From Bacteroidales bacterium (GTDB taxonomy: Bacteria; Bacteroidota; Bacteroidia; Bacteroidales; UBA932): a stretch of DNA of 64,000 bases. This document shows positions 7,937-16,203 of this stretch, one piece after another. A program made the position numbers and the translations under genes. How positions within the stretch are numbered: the stretch's first letter is position 1; every line of letters begins with the position of its first letter. Below the pieces are notes generated by a model. It searched no databases, was not told the origin of the DNA, and saw nothing but the letters and a program-made list of their open reading frames with translations. The DNA lies in NCBI GenBank assembly GCA_017529425.1, contig JAFXNQ010000039.1:26981-90980 (forward strand), in the 5' to 3' direction.

Positions 7937-10735
7937 ATGAATTTTGCAGAGAGACATATCGGCCCCAGGTGCGGACAGGTAGAGCAGATGCTTCGCAGCG
8001 TTGGCGCATCATCCCTGGAAGAACTCACAAAGCAGGCCATCCCGCACGACATCCTGCTGGAGAAGCCGCTGGAGCTTGATGCTCCCGTGGGAGAGTGGGA
8101 ATACCTGACACGGCTCAAACAGATTGCCGGCAAGAACAAAAGTTTCTGTTCGCTGATAGGAATGGGCTGGTACCGCACCGCGACACCCGCCGTTATTGCC
8201 CGCAACATTTTTGAGAATCCATCCTGGTACACCTCTTACACCCCTTATCAGGCGGAGATATCGCAGGGGCGGCTTGAGGCCCTGATGATATTCCAGACCA
8301 TGATTGCCTCCATGACCGGTCTGCCACTGGCCAACTGCTCCATGCTGGACGACGCCACCGCCGCTGCAGAAGCGATGCGCATGATGTACAACCTGCGCAG
8401 CCGGGAGGCTATCGCCGCCGGACGCAACCTGCTCTTTGTGGATGAGAATATATTCCCTAACGTCCTCTCGGTAATCAAGACCCGCGCCGAGGCACTCGGA
8501 ATCTCTGTGGAGACTGGCGATTTCAACACTTATACCCTTAAGGAGCGCTGTTTCGGGGCCATCCTGCAGTATCCTGCCGCCAACGGCCAGCTGCGCGACT
8601 ACGCCCCCTTCTGCGAAAAGGCCCACGGACGGGGAATGCTGGTTACTGCGTACTGCGACCTGCTCTCCCTGGCAATGTTCCGTGAACCTGCCGCATGGGG
8701 TGCCGACATTGCCGTGGGCAGCGCCCAGCGTATGGGTTTGCCGATGGGTTTCGGGGGCCCTGCCGCCGGATTCATGGCGACACGCGACGAATTCAAGCGC
8801 TCCCTTCCCGGCCGCATCATCGGCGCCTCCAAAGACCGTCTGGGCAACACCGCCTACCGGCTGGCCCTGCAGACACGCGAGCAACATATCAAGCGCGAAC
8901 GGGCAACATCCAATATCTGCACCGCATCCGCGCTGATGGCCATAATGACCGGCATGTTTGCCGTATGGCACGGCCCCGACGGCATCCGGCAGATTGCTGC
9001 AAGGACCCATGGCTATGCCCGCCTGTTTGCCCGTGCATTGGAGAAAAACGGCTACCGGCTCGCTTGCCAGGACTTTTTTGACACCCTGGAGGTGCACGCC
9101 CCTAACGTGGATGCCATCCGCGCCCGTGCCCTTGAGAAGGGCTTCAACTTTTACTACCCCGACGACGAAACTGTACGCATCAGTTTTGACGAGCTCTCCT
9201 GCGACGCCGAGATAGCACAGATGTGCGAGATATTCCAGATAAAGACTGTCCCCGTACCGGAAAGGGAGGAGGCGCTGCTGCGTGAGAGCCCTTACCTGAC
9301 AGAGGCCGTGTTCAACACCTTCCACAGCGAGACAGAGATGATGCGCTACATCAAGTCTCTGGAGAGGCGCGACATATCCCTTACACACTCCATGATTCCG
9401 CTGGGCAGCTGCACCATGAAACTCAATGCGGCTGTGGAGATGATGCCCCTCTCGTGGCGCGAATTTGCAGACGTTCACCCATATGCCCCAAAAGAGCAGG
9501 TAGAGGGGACAATGCAGATTATCGGCGAACTGGAACGCGACCTTACGGTGATTACCGGCCTTGATTCCTGCAGCCTGCAGCCCAACAGCGGCGCGGCTGG
9601 AGAGTATGCCGGACTCATCACTATCCGCAACTATTTCAAGGCCACGGGGCAGCAGCAGCGCAGCATTATGCTCATTCCCGCCAGCGCCCATGGCACCAAC
9701 CCCGCCTCCGCCACTATGGCCGGCTTTGAGCTGGACATAGTAGACTTCGACGACAAGGGCGACACCAGCGTAGAGCAGCTAGAGGCCAAAGCGGCCGCGG
9801 CGGGTGACCGCCTCGCCGGCCTGATGATAACGTACCCCTCCACCAACGGTATTTTTGAGGAGAAGATCCGCAATATAGTAGAAATCATACACCGTTACGG
9901 CGGCATGGTCTATATGGATGGAGCCAATATGAACGCTCAGGTGGGGCTCACCTGCCCCGGCTTTATCGGCGCCGACATTTGCCATCTTAACCTTCACAAG
10001 ACCTTCGCGATGCCTCACGGAGGCGGCGGTCCTGGCGTGGGCCCCATCTGCTGCACAAAGGCACTCGCACCGTATCTCCCGGGACATCCGGAGGTGCCTG
10101 CATGCGGCGGTCGCGGAATAAGCGCCGTGTCGGCCGCCCCCTACGGCAGTCCGCTCCTGCTGGTCATCACCCACGCGTACATCAAACTGCTGGGGGCAGA
10201 AGGGCTTCGCCTCGCCTCCCAGATGGCCATCCTCAACGCAAACTACCTCTCGGTAGCCCTGCAGCCGCAGTTCAGCACCTTATATCACGGTGCGCGCGGC
10301 CGCGTAGCCCACGAATGCATAATTGACCTGCGCCACTTTAAGGCAGAGTACGGAGTGGATGCCACCGACGTTGCCAAGCGCCTGATGGACTTTGGATTCC
10401 ACGCTCCCACCCTCAGTTTCCCGGTACACGAAACGCTGATGATAGAGCCCACCGAAAGTGAACCTCTCTCCGAACTGGACCGGTTTGTGGAGGCGATGAA
10501 GAGCATCTTTGCAGAGTGCGAGGCCATCAAGGCCGGCAAGTTGGACCCTGCCGACAATCCGGTGAAAATGGCGCCGCACACAGCCGTAGAGTGCTGCAGC
10601 GACTCCTGGAGCCACCCTTATGGCAGGGAAGTTGCAGCCTTCCCCCTGGAGTGGATTAAAGAGAACAAATTCTGGCCCGCCTCTGCCCGTGTGGACAACG
10701 GCTACGGCGACCGCAACCTGATAGCCACCCTATAG
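7937..10735 (+). CDS. gcvP: GcvP, glycine dehydrogenase (decarboxylating), fused P-protein
   Basis: PLP-dependent P-protein of the glycine cleavage system: it decarboxylates glycine and loads the aminomethyl group onto the lipoyl H-protein. At 932 aa it is the one-chain form with GcvPA-like and GcvPB-like halves. Family motifs seen are FAERHIGP at the N-terminus, SLIGMGWYRTATP, YTPYQAEISQGRLEAL, SMLDDATAAAEAM, PLGSCTMKLN, and ICHLNLHKTFAMPHGGGGPG with the PLP lysine in LHKTF. It begins 9 bp after rodA. gcvT and gcvH are not in the window, so this subunit sits alone within a cell-envelope run. Confidence 0.97.
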   Translation: MNFAERHIGPRCGQVEQMLRSVGASSLEELTKQAIPHDILLEKPLELDAPVGEWEYLTRLKQIAGKNKSFCSLIGMGWYRTATPAVIARNIFENPSWYTSYTPYQAEISQGRLEALMIFQTMIASMTGLPLANCSMLDDATAAAEAMRMMYNLRSREAIAAGRNLLFVDENIFPNVLSVIKTRAEALGISVETGDFNTYTLKERCFGAILQYPAANGQLRDYAPFCEKAHGRGMLVTAYCDLLSLAMFREPAAWGADIAVGSAQRMGLPMGFGGPAAGFMATRDEFKRSLPGRIIGASKDRLGNTAYRLALQTREQHIKRERATSNICTASALMAIMTGMFAVWHGPDGIRQIAARTHGYARLFARALEKNGYRLACQDFFDTLEVHAPNVDAIRARALEKGFNFYYPDDETVRISFDELSCDAEIAQMCEIFQIKTVPVPEREEALLRESPYLTEAVFNTFHSETEMMRYIKSLERRDISLTHSMIPLGSCTMKLNAAVEMMPLSWREFADVHPYAPKEQVEGTMQIIGELERDLTVITGLDSCSLQPNSGAAGEYAGLITIRNYFKATGQQQRSIMLIPASAHGTNPASATMAGFELDIVDFDDKGDTSVEQLEAKAAAAGDRLAGLMITYPSTNGIFEEKIRNIVEIIHRYGGMVYMDGANMNAQVGLTCPGFIGADICHLNLHKTFAMPHGGGGPGVGPICCTKALAPYLPGHPEVPACGGRGISAVSAAPYGSPLLLVITHAYIKLLGAEGLRLASQMAILNANYLSVALQPQFSTLYHGARGRVAHECIIDLRHFKAEYGVDATDVAKRLMDFGFHAPTLSFPVHETLMIEPTESEPLSELDRFVEAMKSIFAECEAIKAGKLDPADNPVKMAPHTAVECCSDSWSHPYGREVAAFPLEWIKENKFWPASARVDNGYGDRNLIATL

Positions 10736-10738
10736 CTT

Positions 10739-11671
10739 ATGTTCAACCTGTTATACGTAACATGGGACGTCAACCCCGTCCTGTTGCAGATAGGCCCCCT
10801 GGCCATACGATACTATTCTTTGCTGTTCATAGCCGGCTTCCCGTTCGGCTACTGGCTGTTTACCAAGTTCTACAACCGCGAAGGGAAGAACATCGAACTG
10901 CTTGAGCCGCTGCTGTACTCCTTGCTGATAGGCACCATAGTTGGCGCCCGCCTGGGGCACTGCCTGTTCTACGAGCCGGAATACTACTTCCAGCACCCCG
11001 CCGAGATAATCAAGGTGTGGCACGGAGGCCTTGCCAGCCATGGCGGCGCCATCGGTGTACTGCTGGCTATCTTCTGGTATGTGGGCCGCTACGGCAAGAA
11101 GAATAACTTCGATACCATGTGGCTGCTGGACCGCCTGGCCATAGCCATCTGTTTCGCAGGGTGTAGCATACGCCTGGGCAACCTGTTCAACTCTGAGATA
11201 TTCGGTGGTGCCACCACCCTCCCCTGGGGCTTCAAATTTGTCCGCTCCGCACAGTGGGTTGCAGAATATGGCCCCACCGTTTTCCCTCCGGACGGCGCCG
11301 CATGCCATCCTACCCAGATATACGAGGCTCTCAGCTATCTGCTGCTGGGTCTCTGTCTCCTTTGGGCATACTGGAAAAAGGGGGAGAAAGTCTATAAAGG
11401 CTCTTTGTTCGGCATATTCCTGATAGTCTTGTTCGGAATGCGTTTCCTGATAGAGTTCATCAAAAACGACCAAGTTGATTTTGAGAGCGGGATGATCTTC
11501 AATATGGGCCAGTTGCTCAGCATACCGTTTGTTCTGGCGGGGCTCCTGATACTTGTTTTGAGCCTTATCAAGAAACGCCCGATGTTGATGATTACTCCCA
11601 AAGAGGAACCCAAGGAGAAAGGCCCCCGCATGTCACACGCAAAACGTATGGCTGCTGGAATGAAACAGTAG
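10739..11671 (+). CDS. lgt: Lgt, prolipoprotein diacylglyceryl transferase
   Basis: Inner-membrane enzyme that moves diacylglycerol from phosphatidylglycerol to the lipobox cysteine of prolipoproteins. The 310 aa multi-pass protein has the Lgt signature residues in GARLGHCLFYEPEYY, HGGLASHGGAIG (catalytic histidine region), RLGNLFNSEIFG and the late GMRFLIEFIKNDQ. A basic tail follows the last membrane helix. It starts 3 bp after gcvP. Several lipoproteins in this window (gldH, the GH2 enzyme, the DUF1080 protein, the RND adaptor, the FISUMP protein) would be substrates. Confidence 0.97.
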   Translation: MFNLLYVTWDVNPVLLQIGPLAIRYYSLLFIAGFPFGYWLFTKFYNREGKNIELLEPLLYSLLIGTIVGARLGHCLFYEPEYYFQHPAEIIKVWHGGLASHGGAIGVLLAIFWYVGRYGKKNNFDTMWLLDRLAIAICFAGCSIRLGNLFNSEIFGGATTLPWGFKFVRSAQWVAEYGPTVFPPDGAACHPTQIYEALSYLLLGLCLLWAYWKKGEKVYKGSLFGIFLIVLFGMRFLIEFIKNDQVDFESGMIFNMGQLLSIPFVLAGLLILVLSLIKKRPMLMITPKEEPKEKGPRMSHAKRMAAGMKQ

Positions 11672-11677
11672 AAGCCT

Positions 11678-12586
11678 ATGCAAATCGAGAGCCCTACACC
11701 CGCCTGGAAGGATTATGAATTGATAGACTGCGGCGACTTTTGCAAGCTGGAGCGGTTTGGCAAGTACATCACTATCCGCCCCGAGCCCAAGGCGCTCTGG
11801 AAAAAGAGCATGTCCGACGACGAGTGGAATCGTCTGGCCCATACCCGGTTTATCCCTGGCGGCGGCTTCTCTACCTCCGGGCAGCAGGACAGCGGTTCCT
11901 GGAAGACCCTCAAGCGTATGGAAGAGCAGTGGCCGGTAACATATCAGCCGCTGGGGCTCACGCTCCGGATGGGAATGACCTCCTTCAAACACGTGGGGGT
12001 GTTCCCCGAACAGGCTCCCAACTGGGAGTTTATTTACGAGAATACATCGCGCCTGGTTGCCAATTCAGGCGGCAAACCGGTCAAAGTTCTCAACCTTTTC
12101 GCCTACACAGGCGGCGCCTCGCTGGCAGCCCGCAAGGCGGGGGCGGATGTCACCCACCTCGACTCTGTGAAGCAGGTCGTTACCTGGGCCCGCCAGAACA
12201 TGGAGCTCAGCCGTATGGATTCTATCCGCTGGGTAGTGGAAGACGCCCTCAAGTTTGTCCGTCGTGAGGCCCGTCGCGGCAACAAATATCAGGGGATTAT
12301 GCTGGACCCTCCCGCCTACGGCCACGGCCCTGACGGAGAAAAGTGGAAACTGGACGACTGCCTCTACGAGATGCTTTGTCTGGTGGGAGAGATTCTTGCC
12401 CACAGAGAGAGTTTCCTGATACTTAACTTGTACGCCAACGGCTACTCCTCGCTGCTGTCAGAAACCGCCGTGCGCAGCGCCCTCAATCCGGGCAGAGATG
12501 CAGATATTTCCAGCGGTGAACTTGTTTTAACAGACCGTTTTGGCAAGATATTGCCACTTAGCGTGTTCACCCGCGTGAGATTGTAG
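11678..12586 (+). CDS. Class I SAM-dependent methyltransferase, RlmI/RlmK-like (COG1092)
   Basis: Predicted rRNA (cytosine-C5 or guanine) methyltransferase. In 302 aa I see an N-terminal beta-rich segment (YELIDCGDFCKLERFGKY, about residues 8-30), the SAM-binding motif VLNLFAYTGGASLAARKAGA (about 131-150), HLDSVKQVVTWARQN and the catalytic-loop motif MLDPPAYGHGPDG. This is the arrangement of the RlmI/RlmK C-terminal half; a PUA domain is not evident, so the exact rRNA target is open. It starts 6 bp after lgt in the same direction. Confidence 0.85.
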   Translation: MQIESPTPAWKDYELIDCGDFCKLERFGKYITIRPEPKALWKKSMSDDEWNRLAHTRFIPGGGFSTSGQQDSGSWKTLKRMEEQWPVTYQPLGLTLRMGMTSFKHVGVFPEQAPNWEFIYENTSRLVANSGGKPVKVLNLFAYTGGASLAARKAGADVTHLDSVKQVVTWARQNMELSRMDSIRWVVEDALKFVRREARRGNKYQGIMLDPPAYGHGPDGEKWKLDDCLYEMLCLVGEILAHRESFLILNLYANGYSSLLSETAVRSALNPGRDADISSGELVLTDRFGKILPLSVFTRVRL

Positions 12587-12613
12587 GATAAACAGAAATA
12601 TTTATTACTTTTG
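12581..12613 (+). promoter_or_regulatory. pgk promoter (Bacteroidetes type)
   Basis: TACTTTTG at 12606-12613 fits the -7 consensus TAnnTTTG, and TTG at 12581-12583 lies 22 nt upstream as a possible -33 element. The box is 43 bp before the pgk ATG at 12656 and argues that the 12611 start of the longer open frame is not used. Confidence 0.6.
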
Positions 12614-12655
12614 CGGTCCACGCCTTTTGGTCAGAAATTTTTAACCAAACATATC

Positions 12656-13906
12656 ATGCAAAACATTTCAAACTACGATTTCTCCGGCAAAAGAGCCATC
12701 GTGAGAGTCGACTTCAATGTTCCTTTGAACGAAAAATTCGAAATCACCGACGACACCCGCATCCGTGCGGCTATCCCTACCCTCAAGAAGGTTCTTGAGA
12801 AGGGCGGTTCCCTGATTATCATGTCCCACCTGGGCCGTCCCAAGGGTGTTGAAGCAAAGTTCTCCCTCAAGCACATTATCTCTGCCGTAGAGGCTAAGCT
12901 CGGCGCCAAAATCCAGTTTGCAGATGATTGTATGAAGGCCGATGCACAGGCCGCAGCCCTCAAGCCGGGCGACGTGCTGCTGCTCGAAAACCTCCGCTTC
13001 TATGCAGAGGAAGAGGGTAAGCCCAGAGGTCTCGCTGCAGACGCTTCTGATGAAGAGAAGAAGGCTGCAAAGGCTGCCGTCAAGGCCAGCCAGAAAGAGT
13101 TTGTGAAGAAGCTCGCTTCTTACGCAGACTGCTACATCAACGATGCATTCGGCACCGCACACCGCGCACACGCTTCCACAGCCCTCATCGCAGAGTACTT
13201 CCCCAACGACAAGATGTTCGGTTATGTGATGGAAGGTGAAATCAAGGCCATCAACACCGTTCTGGAGTCTCCCCAGCGCCCGCTCACAGCAATCATCGGC
13301 GGCAGCAAGGTATCCTCCAAGATCGGCATCATTTCCCACCTGCTTGACCTGGTGGACAACCTGGTTATCGGCGGCGGTATGGTTTACACCTTTAAGAAAG
13401 CCCTTGGCGGCAAGGTCGGCAAGTCCCTTTGCGAAGATGACCAGCAGGATGTAGCACTCAACGTGCTCTCCGAGGCAAAGAAGAAAGGTGTTAAGGTTTA
13501 CCTCTCCGACACAGTTGTGGCAGCTGACGATTTCAGCAACGACGCCAACACAATAATCTGCCCCTCCGACAATATTCCCGATGATTACGAGGGTGTAGAT
13601 GCAGCTCCCGAGGCTGTAGAAAAGTTCCGCGAAGTTATCCTCGCCTCCAAGACCATCCTCTGGAACGGTCCCGTGGGCGTATTTGAGATGCCCAACTTTG
13701 CAAAGGGTACCAACGCAATCGCCCAGGCCCTGAAAGAGGCTACCGACAATGGTGCCTTCACACTGGTAGGCGGCGGTGACAGCGTTGCGGCAGTCACCCA
13801 GATGGGTTACGCCGACAAGGTCAGCTACGTCTCCACCGGCGGCGGCGCAATGCTCGAGTACCTCGAGGGCAAAGTCCTCCCCGGCATCGCAGCCATCCAG
13901 GGCTAA
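12656..13906 (+). CDS. pgk: Phosphoglycerate kinase
   Basis: Glycolytic enzyme, 1,3-bisphosphoglycerate + ADP to 3-phosphoglycerate + ATP. The start at 12656 (MQNISNYDF) gives 416 aa; the family is about 390-420. Motifs: [14 protein letters not shown] at the N-terminus, [11 protein letters not shown] (substrate basic patch), LLLENLRFY, the hinge and nucleotide site [19 protein letters not shown] and the C-terminal GGGDSVAAV and [14 protein letters not shown]. An insertion around residues 125-145 (lysine and alanine rich, [15 protein letters not shown]) is seen in Bacteroidetes homologues. It has its own promoter and a strong terminator. Confidence 0.97.
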   Translation: MQNISNYDFSGKRAIVRVDFNVPLNEKFEITDDTRIRAAIPTLKKVLEKGGSLIIMSHLGRPKGVEAKFSLKHIISAVEAKLGAKIQFADDCMKADAQAAALKPGDVLLLENLRFYAEEEGKPRGLAADASDEEKKAAKAAVKASQKEFVKKLASYADCYINDAFGTAHRAHASTALIAEYFPNDKMFGYVMEGEIKAINTVLESPQRPLTAIIGGSKVSSKIGIISHLLDLVDNLVIGGGMVYTFKKALGGKVGKSLCEDDQQDVALNVLSEAKKKGVKVYLSDTVVAADDFSNDANTIICPSDNIPDDYEGVDAAPEAVEKFREVILASKTILWNGPVGVFEMPNFAKGTNAIAQALKEATDNGAFTLVGGGDSVAAVTQMGYADKVSYVSTGGGAMLEYLEGKVLPGIAAIQG

Positions 13907-13946
13907 AAACCTGCCCCCCACATACAGGCACAGCCTGCTGATAACA

Positions 13947-13983
13947 ACCACCGGCCACGACTTTTGGCCGGTGGTGTTTTTTT
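13947..13983 (+). terminator. Intrinsic terminator after pgk
   Basis: A perfect 11-bp stem (13947-13957 with 13965-13975) encloses a 7-nt loop and is followed by G and seven T. It closes the 746-13906 + strand run. Confidence 0.9.
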
Positions 13984-14003
13984 CGCCAGTCCCGTTGAGG
14001 CGG

Positions 14004-15182
14004 TTATTCTCGGTGCATATCTTCTTCTATCTGTCTAATACGCTCACGAAGTTCCTCTACAGTTGGCAACTGCTCTTGTATTTCTTTGATGTGGACATTC
14101 TCAAACGATGAGACGCCGATTGGAGTTTGAATGCCTTTGATGGCATATTGCACCTCTGTTGATTCTTTGTCACTGCAAATCAAAAGGCCTATAGTCGGAT
14201 TCTGCGCCGGCGTCTTAATCAGATCATCCACCAGATTTACATAATAGTTAAGTTTTCCGGTGAATTCTGGCTGGAAAGGAACGGCCTTGAGTTCCACCAC
14301 TATGTAACAATTCAAATTGATGTGAAAGAAGAGCATATCTAACTTACGGGTTTTGTCTCCAACAACTATTTGCTTTTGCCTGCCCATATAGGCAAAGCCA
14401 CTGCCCAGTTCAAGCAAAAACCGGGTCAGGTGCTTTTCCAGCTCTGTCTCAAGCGATTCTTCTTTATACCCTTCTTTCAGTGTAAGGAAACCAAAGTCAT
14501 ACGTCTCTTTGGTAATGGCTTGAGCAAGTTCTCGCTGCGGATATGGCAGTTGATCTGCAAAGTTGGTTATGGCACCTCCTGAGGTATGATATAAATCCGA
14601 TTTAATGCAGTTGATGAGCGTACTCCGGCTCCAGCCGTCGGATATAGTTCGTTTGATATAGAATATGGCCTCTTCTATGCTTTGGCATCGTGTAATAATA
14701 ATGATATGATGTCCCCAAGGCACAAGCGACAGCACCTCCGGCAATTCTCCACCAAGTTGGTGGTGTTTTATATTGTGCTGTTTCTCAGGCTGTTGTAATT
14801 CTCGCACAAGTTGTGCGAGTTTTCCCCCTTGCAATTCTCCAACAACTTGTTGGAGTTTTTCTTTCTCAGGCGAAAAGAACCTATACCACTGCTTCATCCT
14901 CCAAATATTTGCAGCGCCGAACCCTTTAGACTCCGGGAACGCCGCCTGCAAATCTAGACTGACCTGTTCCACAATACCGGATCCCCATTTTTCTTCTGCC
15001 TTCCTCAAGACCAAATCCCTCCCTAACATCCAGTTGAACCTCAATTGCTCTGAATTAATCCGTATTGCCGCTTTGATCTGCGAACTGCGATAACGAGCTT
15101 TAATCTCATTTATCCATTTGACATACTCCTTGTCCACATCAACGTCGTGTATTCTCACGACTTTCTTCTCATATTCTTTCAT
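14004..15182 (-). CDS. YhcG-type PD-(D/E)XK nuclease domain protein (DUF1016)
   Basis: 392 aa. The N-terminal winged-helix-like DUF1016_N part runs from about residue 17 to 120 (YRSSQIKAAIRINSEQLRFN, GFGAANIWRMKQWYRFF), then a repeat-containing linker, then LSLVPWGHHIIIITRC. The C-terminal nuclease part has RKLDMLFFH and YIVVELKAVPFQPEFTGKLNYYV, giving the D...ExK core. Members are often in variable regions and have been linked to DNA repair, defence or mobile elements; the substrate here is unknown. The linker (about residues 110-147) is built from imperfect units encoded by palindromes. It sits just beyond the pgk terminator at the edge of an accessory island. Confidence 0.85.
   Translation of the reverse strand: MKEYEKKVVRIHDVDVDKEYVKWINEIKARYRSSQIKAAIRINSEQLRFNWMLGRDLVLRKAEEKWGSGIVEQVSLDLQAAFPESKGFGAANIWRMKQWYRFFSPEKEKLQQVVGELQGGKLAQLVRELQQPEKQHNIKHHQLGGELPEVLSLVPWGHHIIIITRCQSIEEAIFYIKRTISDGWSRSTLINCIKSDLYHTSGGAITNFADQLPYPQRELAQAITKETYDFGFLTLKEGYKEESLETELEKHLTRFLLELGSGFAYMGRQKQIVVGDKTRKLDMLFFHINLNCYIVVELKAVPFQPEFTGKLNYYVNLVDDLIKTPAQNPTIGLLICSDKESTEVQYAIKGIQTPIGVSSFENVHIKEIQEQLPTVEELRERIRQIEEDMHRE
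14743..14859 (-). repeat. Three in-frame palindromic units inside the YhcG-type gene
   Basis: Dyads at 14747-14765, 14801-14819 and 14837-14855 share the frame AATTCTC at one end and TTTT at the other, with 9-nt arms around one central base. The arm sequences differ between units, but units 2 and 3 are perfect palindromes and unit 1 has a single mismatch. Offsets between units are 54 and 36 nt, multiples of three. The encoded peptides are LQQVVGELQ, LAQLVRELQ and HHQLGGELP. Confidence 0.8.
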
Positions 15183-15335
15183 GACTTTTTTGCCACCAAG
15201 ATACCCAGATGCTCGTCACAAAACGAGCCATTTTCTCAAATCTTTACGGATTGAGAGCTCGAAAAAAGAAAAAGTTTTTTCAAAAACCGGGAGCGATTTT
15301 AGAAACGTCAATGAACCCACCCACTCAGTGCAGAA

Positions 15336-15396
15336 GCCTCCGCAGCCGCGGGGACGGGTGTGACCGCCGCGAATCTCCTGGCGCTTTGGCAGGACA
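15336..15396 (+). repeat. 61-bp island repeat, copy A
   Basis: Matches 20121-20181 in reverse complement at 53 of 61 positions. The core runs CCGCGGGGACGGGT, two variable bases, GACCGCCGCG, and can fold through the CCGCGG/CCGCGG ends. One frame through copy A stays open for about 60 codons (AAGTGVTAANLLALW and on to a stop near 15495), but copy B has a stop in that frame. It is either a REP-like extragenic element or a decayed coding segment. Confidence 0.75.
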
Positions 15397-15419
15397 GAAC
15401 AACCATCTCAATGACTGGC

Positions 15420-15533
15420 CACATGATGACTCTGGGTGCTGTCTCGTTCATCATGTGTCCACAAATCCTAGCAGAAGCAGGAAATATCGACCTATAGATG
15501 ATTCAGAAGGCCACACTATTCATCTTGTGGCCT
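15420..15533. other. Two perfect hairpins
   Basis: Arms CACATGATGA (15420-15429) and TCATCATGTG (15448-15457) give a 10-bp stem with an 18-nt loop. Arms AGGCCACA (15508-15515) and TGTGGCCT (15526-15533) give an 8-bp stem with a 10-nt loop. Neither is followed by a T-run, so they do not look like terminators. Confidence 0.5.
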
Positions 15534-15923
15534 AGAAACCGGAATAAGCGGCCGGGCGGTTATTCTCGGTGGGACGAGGAGGGCAGTCGGTATAGCCCCC
15601 CGCAGCTCCAACGGGATATAACCGCCACCACCCCGGCATGTCAATTGCGAAATATCCAAATCCGAGAGCGAGCTTTTGATAACCACCTGAAATAGAGACA
15701 TCTGCGTTTATGGAATCCGCTCTAACCAGTCCTGGAGCGGGGATAGAGCGGCTGCCGGAATGGTATAATTCTGTAACATAGGTGTTTACGAAATGTGTTT
15801 CCGCGTTCGTGATTTGAAAAATCCCGATTGTGCTAACCTTGGCGACATCATTGTGTTCCGGGCAGAAGCCTTCGCTTGCAAAGGGTGCTTCGCTATTCCG
15901 TTCGGTGGCCTTTTCTTCGCTAC

Positions 15924-16048
15924 AAAAATGCCTAAGCTCGAGGACTCGCTCCGGGGCTAATGCCCCTCCGCTCAGACATCTCTCGCTTTTAACGGCATTT
16001 TTGGGCGCTGCGAAATAGCACGATGGAAGCCTTAATCGGCTTCCATCG
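15924..16048. other. Candidate structured element, multi-stem closed by a 9-bp helix, plus hairpin
   Basis: AAAAATGCC (15924-15932) pairs with GGCATTTTT (15994-16002). Inside are a CGAG/CTCG hairpin (15939-15948), a GGGGC/GCCCC hairpin (15953-15966) and a weak AGA/TCT hairpin. Eighteen bases further on, CGATGGAAGCC (16021-16031) pairs perfectly with GGCTTCCATCG (16038-16048). The set resembles a structured RNA or a mobile-element end; the strand cannot be decided because the helices are symmetric. Confidence 0.4.
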
Positions 16049-16203
16049 TTTGCACCGGCCCCCTCACTCAAACCGCTCCGACCCTTTCAAGCTGCGGCAT
16101 CTTCTGCCCGGATCCCGCCCATGACAGGAAGTTTTGATGATGCCGGCATTCGCCAATAGCCGACTCGCTGGGCTTACGCCCTTGCGAGTCTTTATTGCTG
16201 CGC

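Larger units (their letters stand above)
15183..16203. other. About 1 kb without a convincing gene; hairpin-rich island sequence
   Basis: Between the YhcG-type gene and the FISUMP lipoprotein I find no recognisable protein. The 179-codon open frame on the - strand (15532-16071) has no known motif and overlaps hairpins. The stretch holds one copy of the 61-bp repeat, two perfect hairpins at 15420-15533, a closed multi-stem element at 15924-16002 and a perfect hairpin at 16021-16048. A 17-nt string around the end of the YhcG-type gene (GCGGTTATTCTCGGTG core, 14000-14015) recurs at about 15556-15571, which suggests local duplication or decay. Confidence 0.5.

Noticed and set aside
8009..9691. 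560-codon open frame antisense to gcvP
   Set aside because: Mirror of the strongly biased GC-rich codons of gcvP; no domain or signal is recognisable in its translation.
12668..13951. 427-codon antisense frame over pgk
   Set aside because: pgk on the + strand is unambiguous; the antisense translation has no motif.
14743..14859. CRISPR-like repeat array
   Set aside because: Only three units with unequal spacing, palindromic and inside a coding gene; no cas genes in the window.
15532..16071. 179-codon frame on the - strand in the island gap
   Set aside because: No known motif, runs through three hairpins and the multi-stem element; codon choice is not like neighbouring genes. Kept only as part of the gap description.
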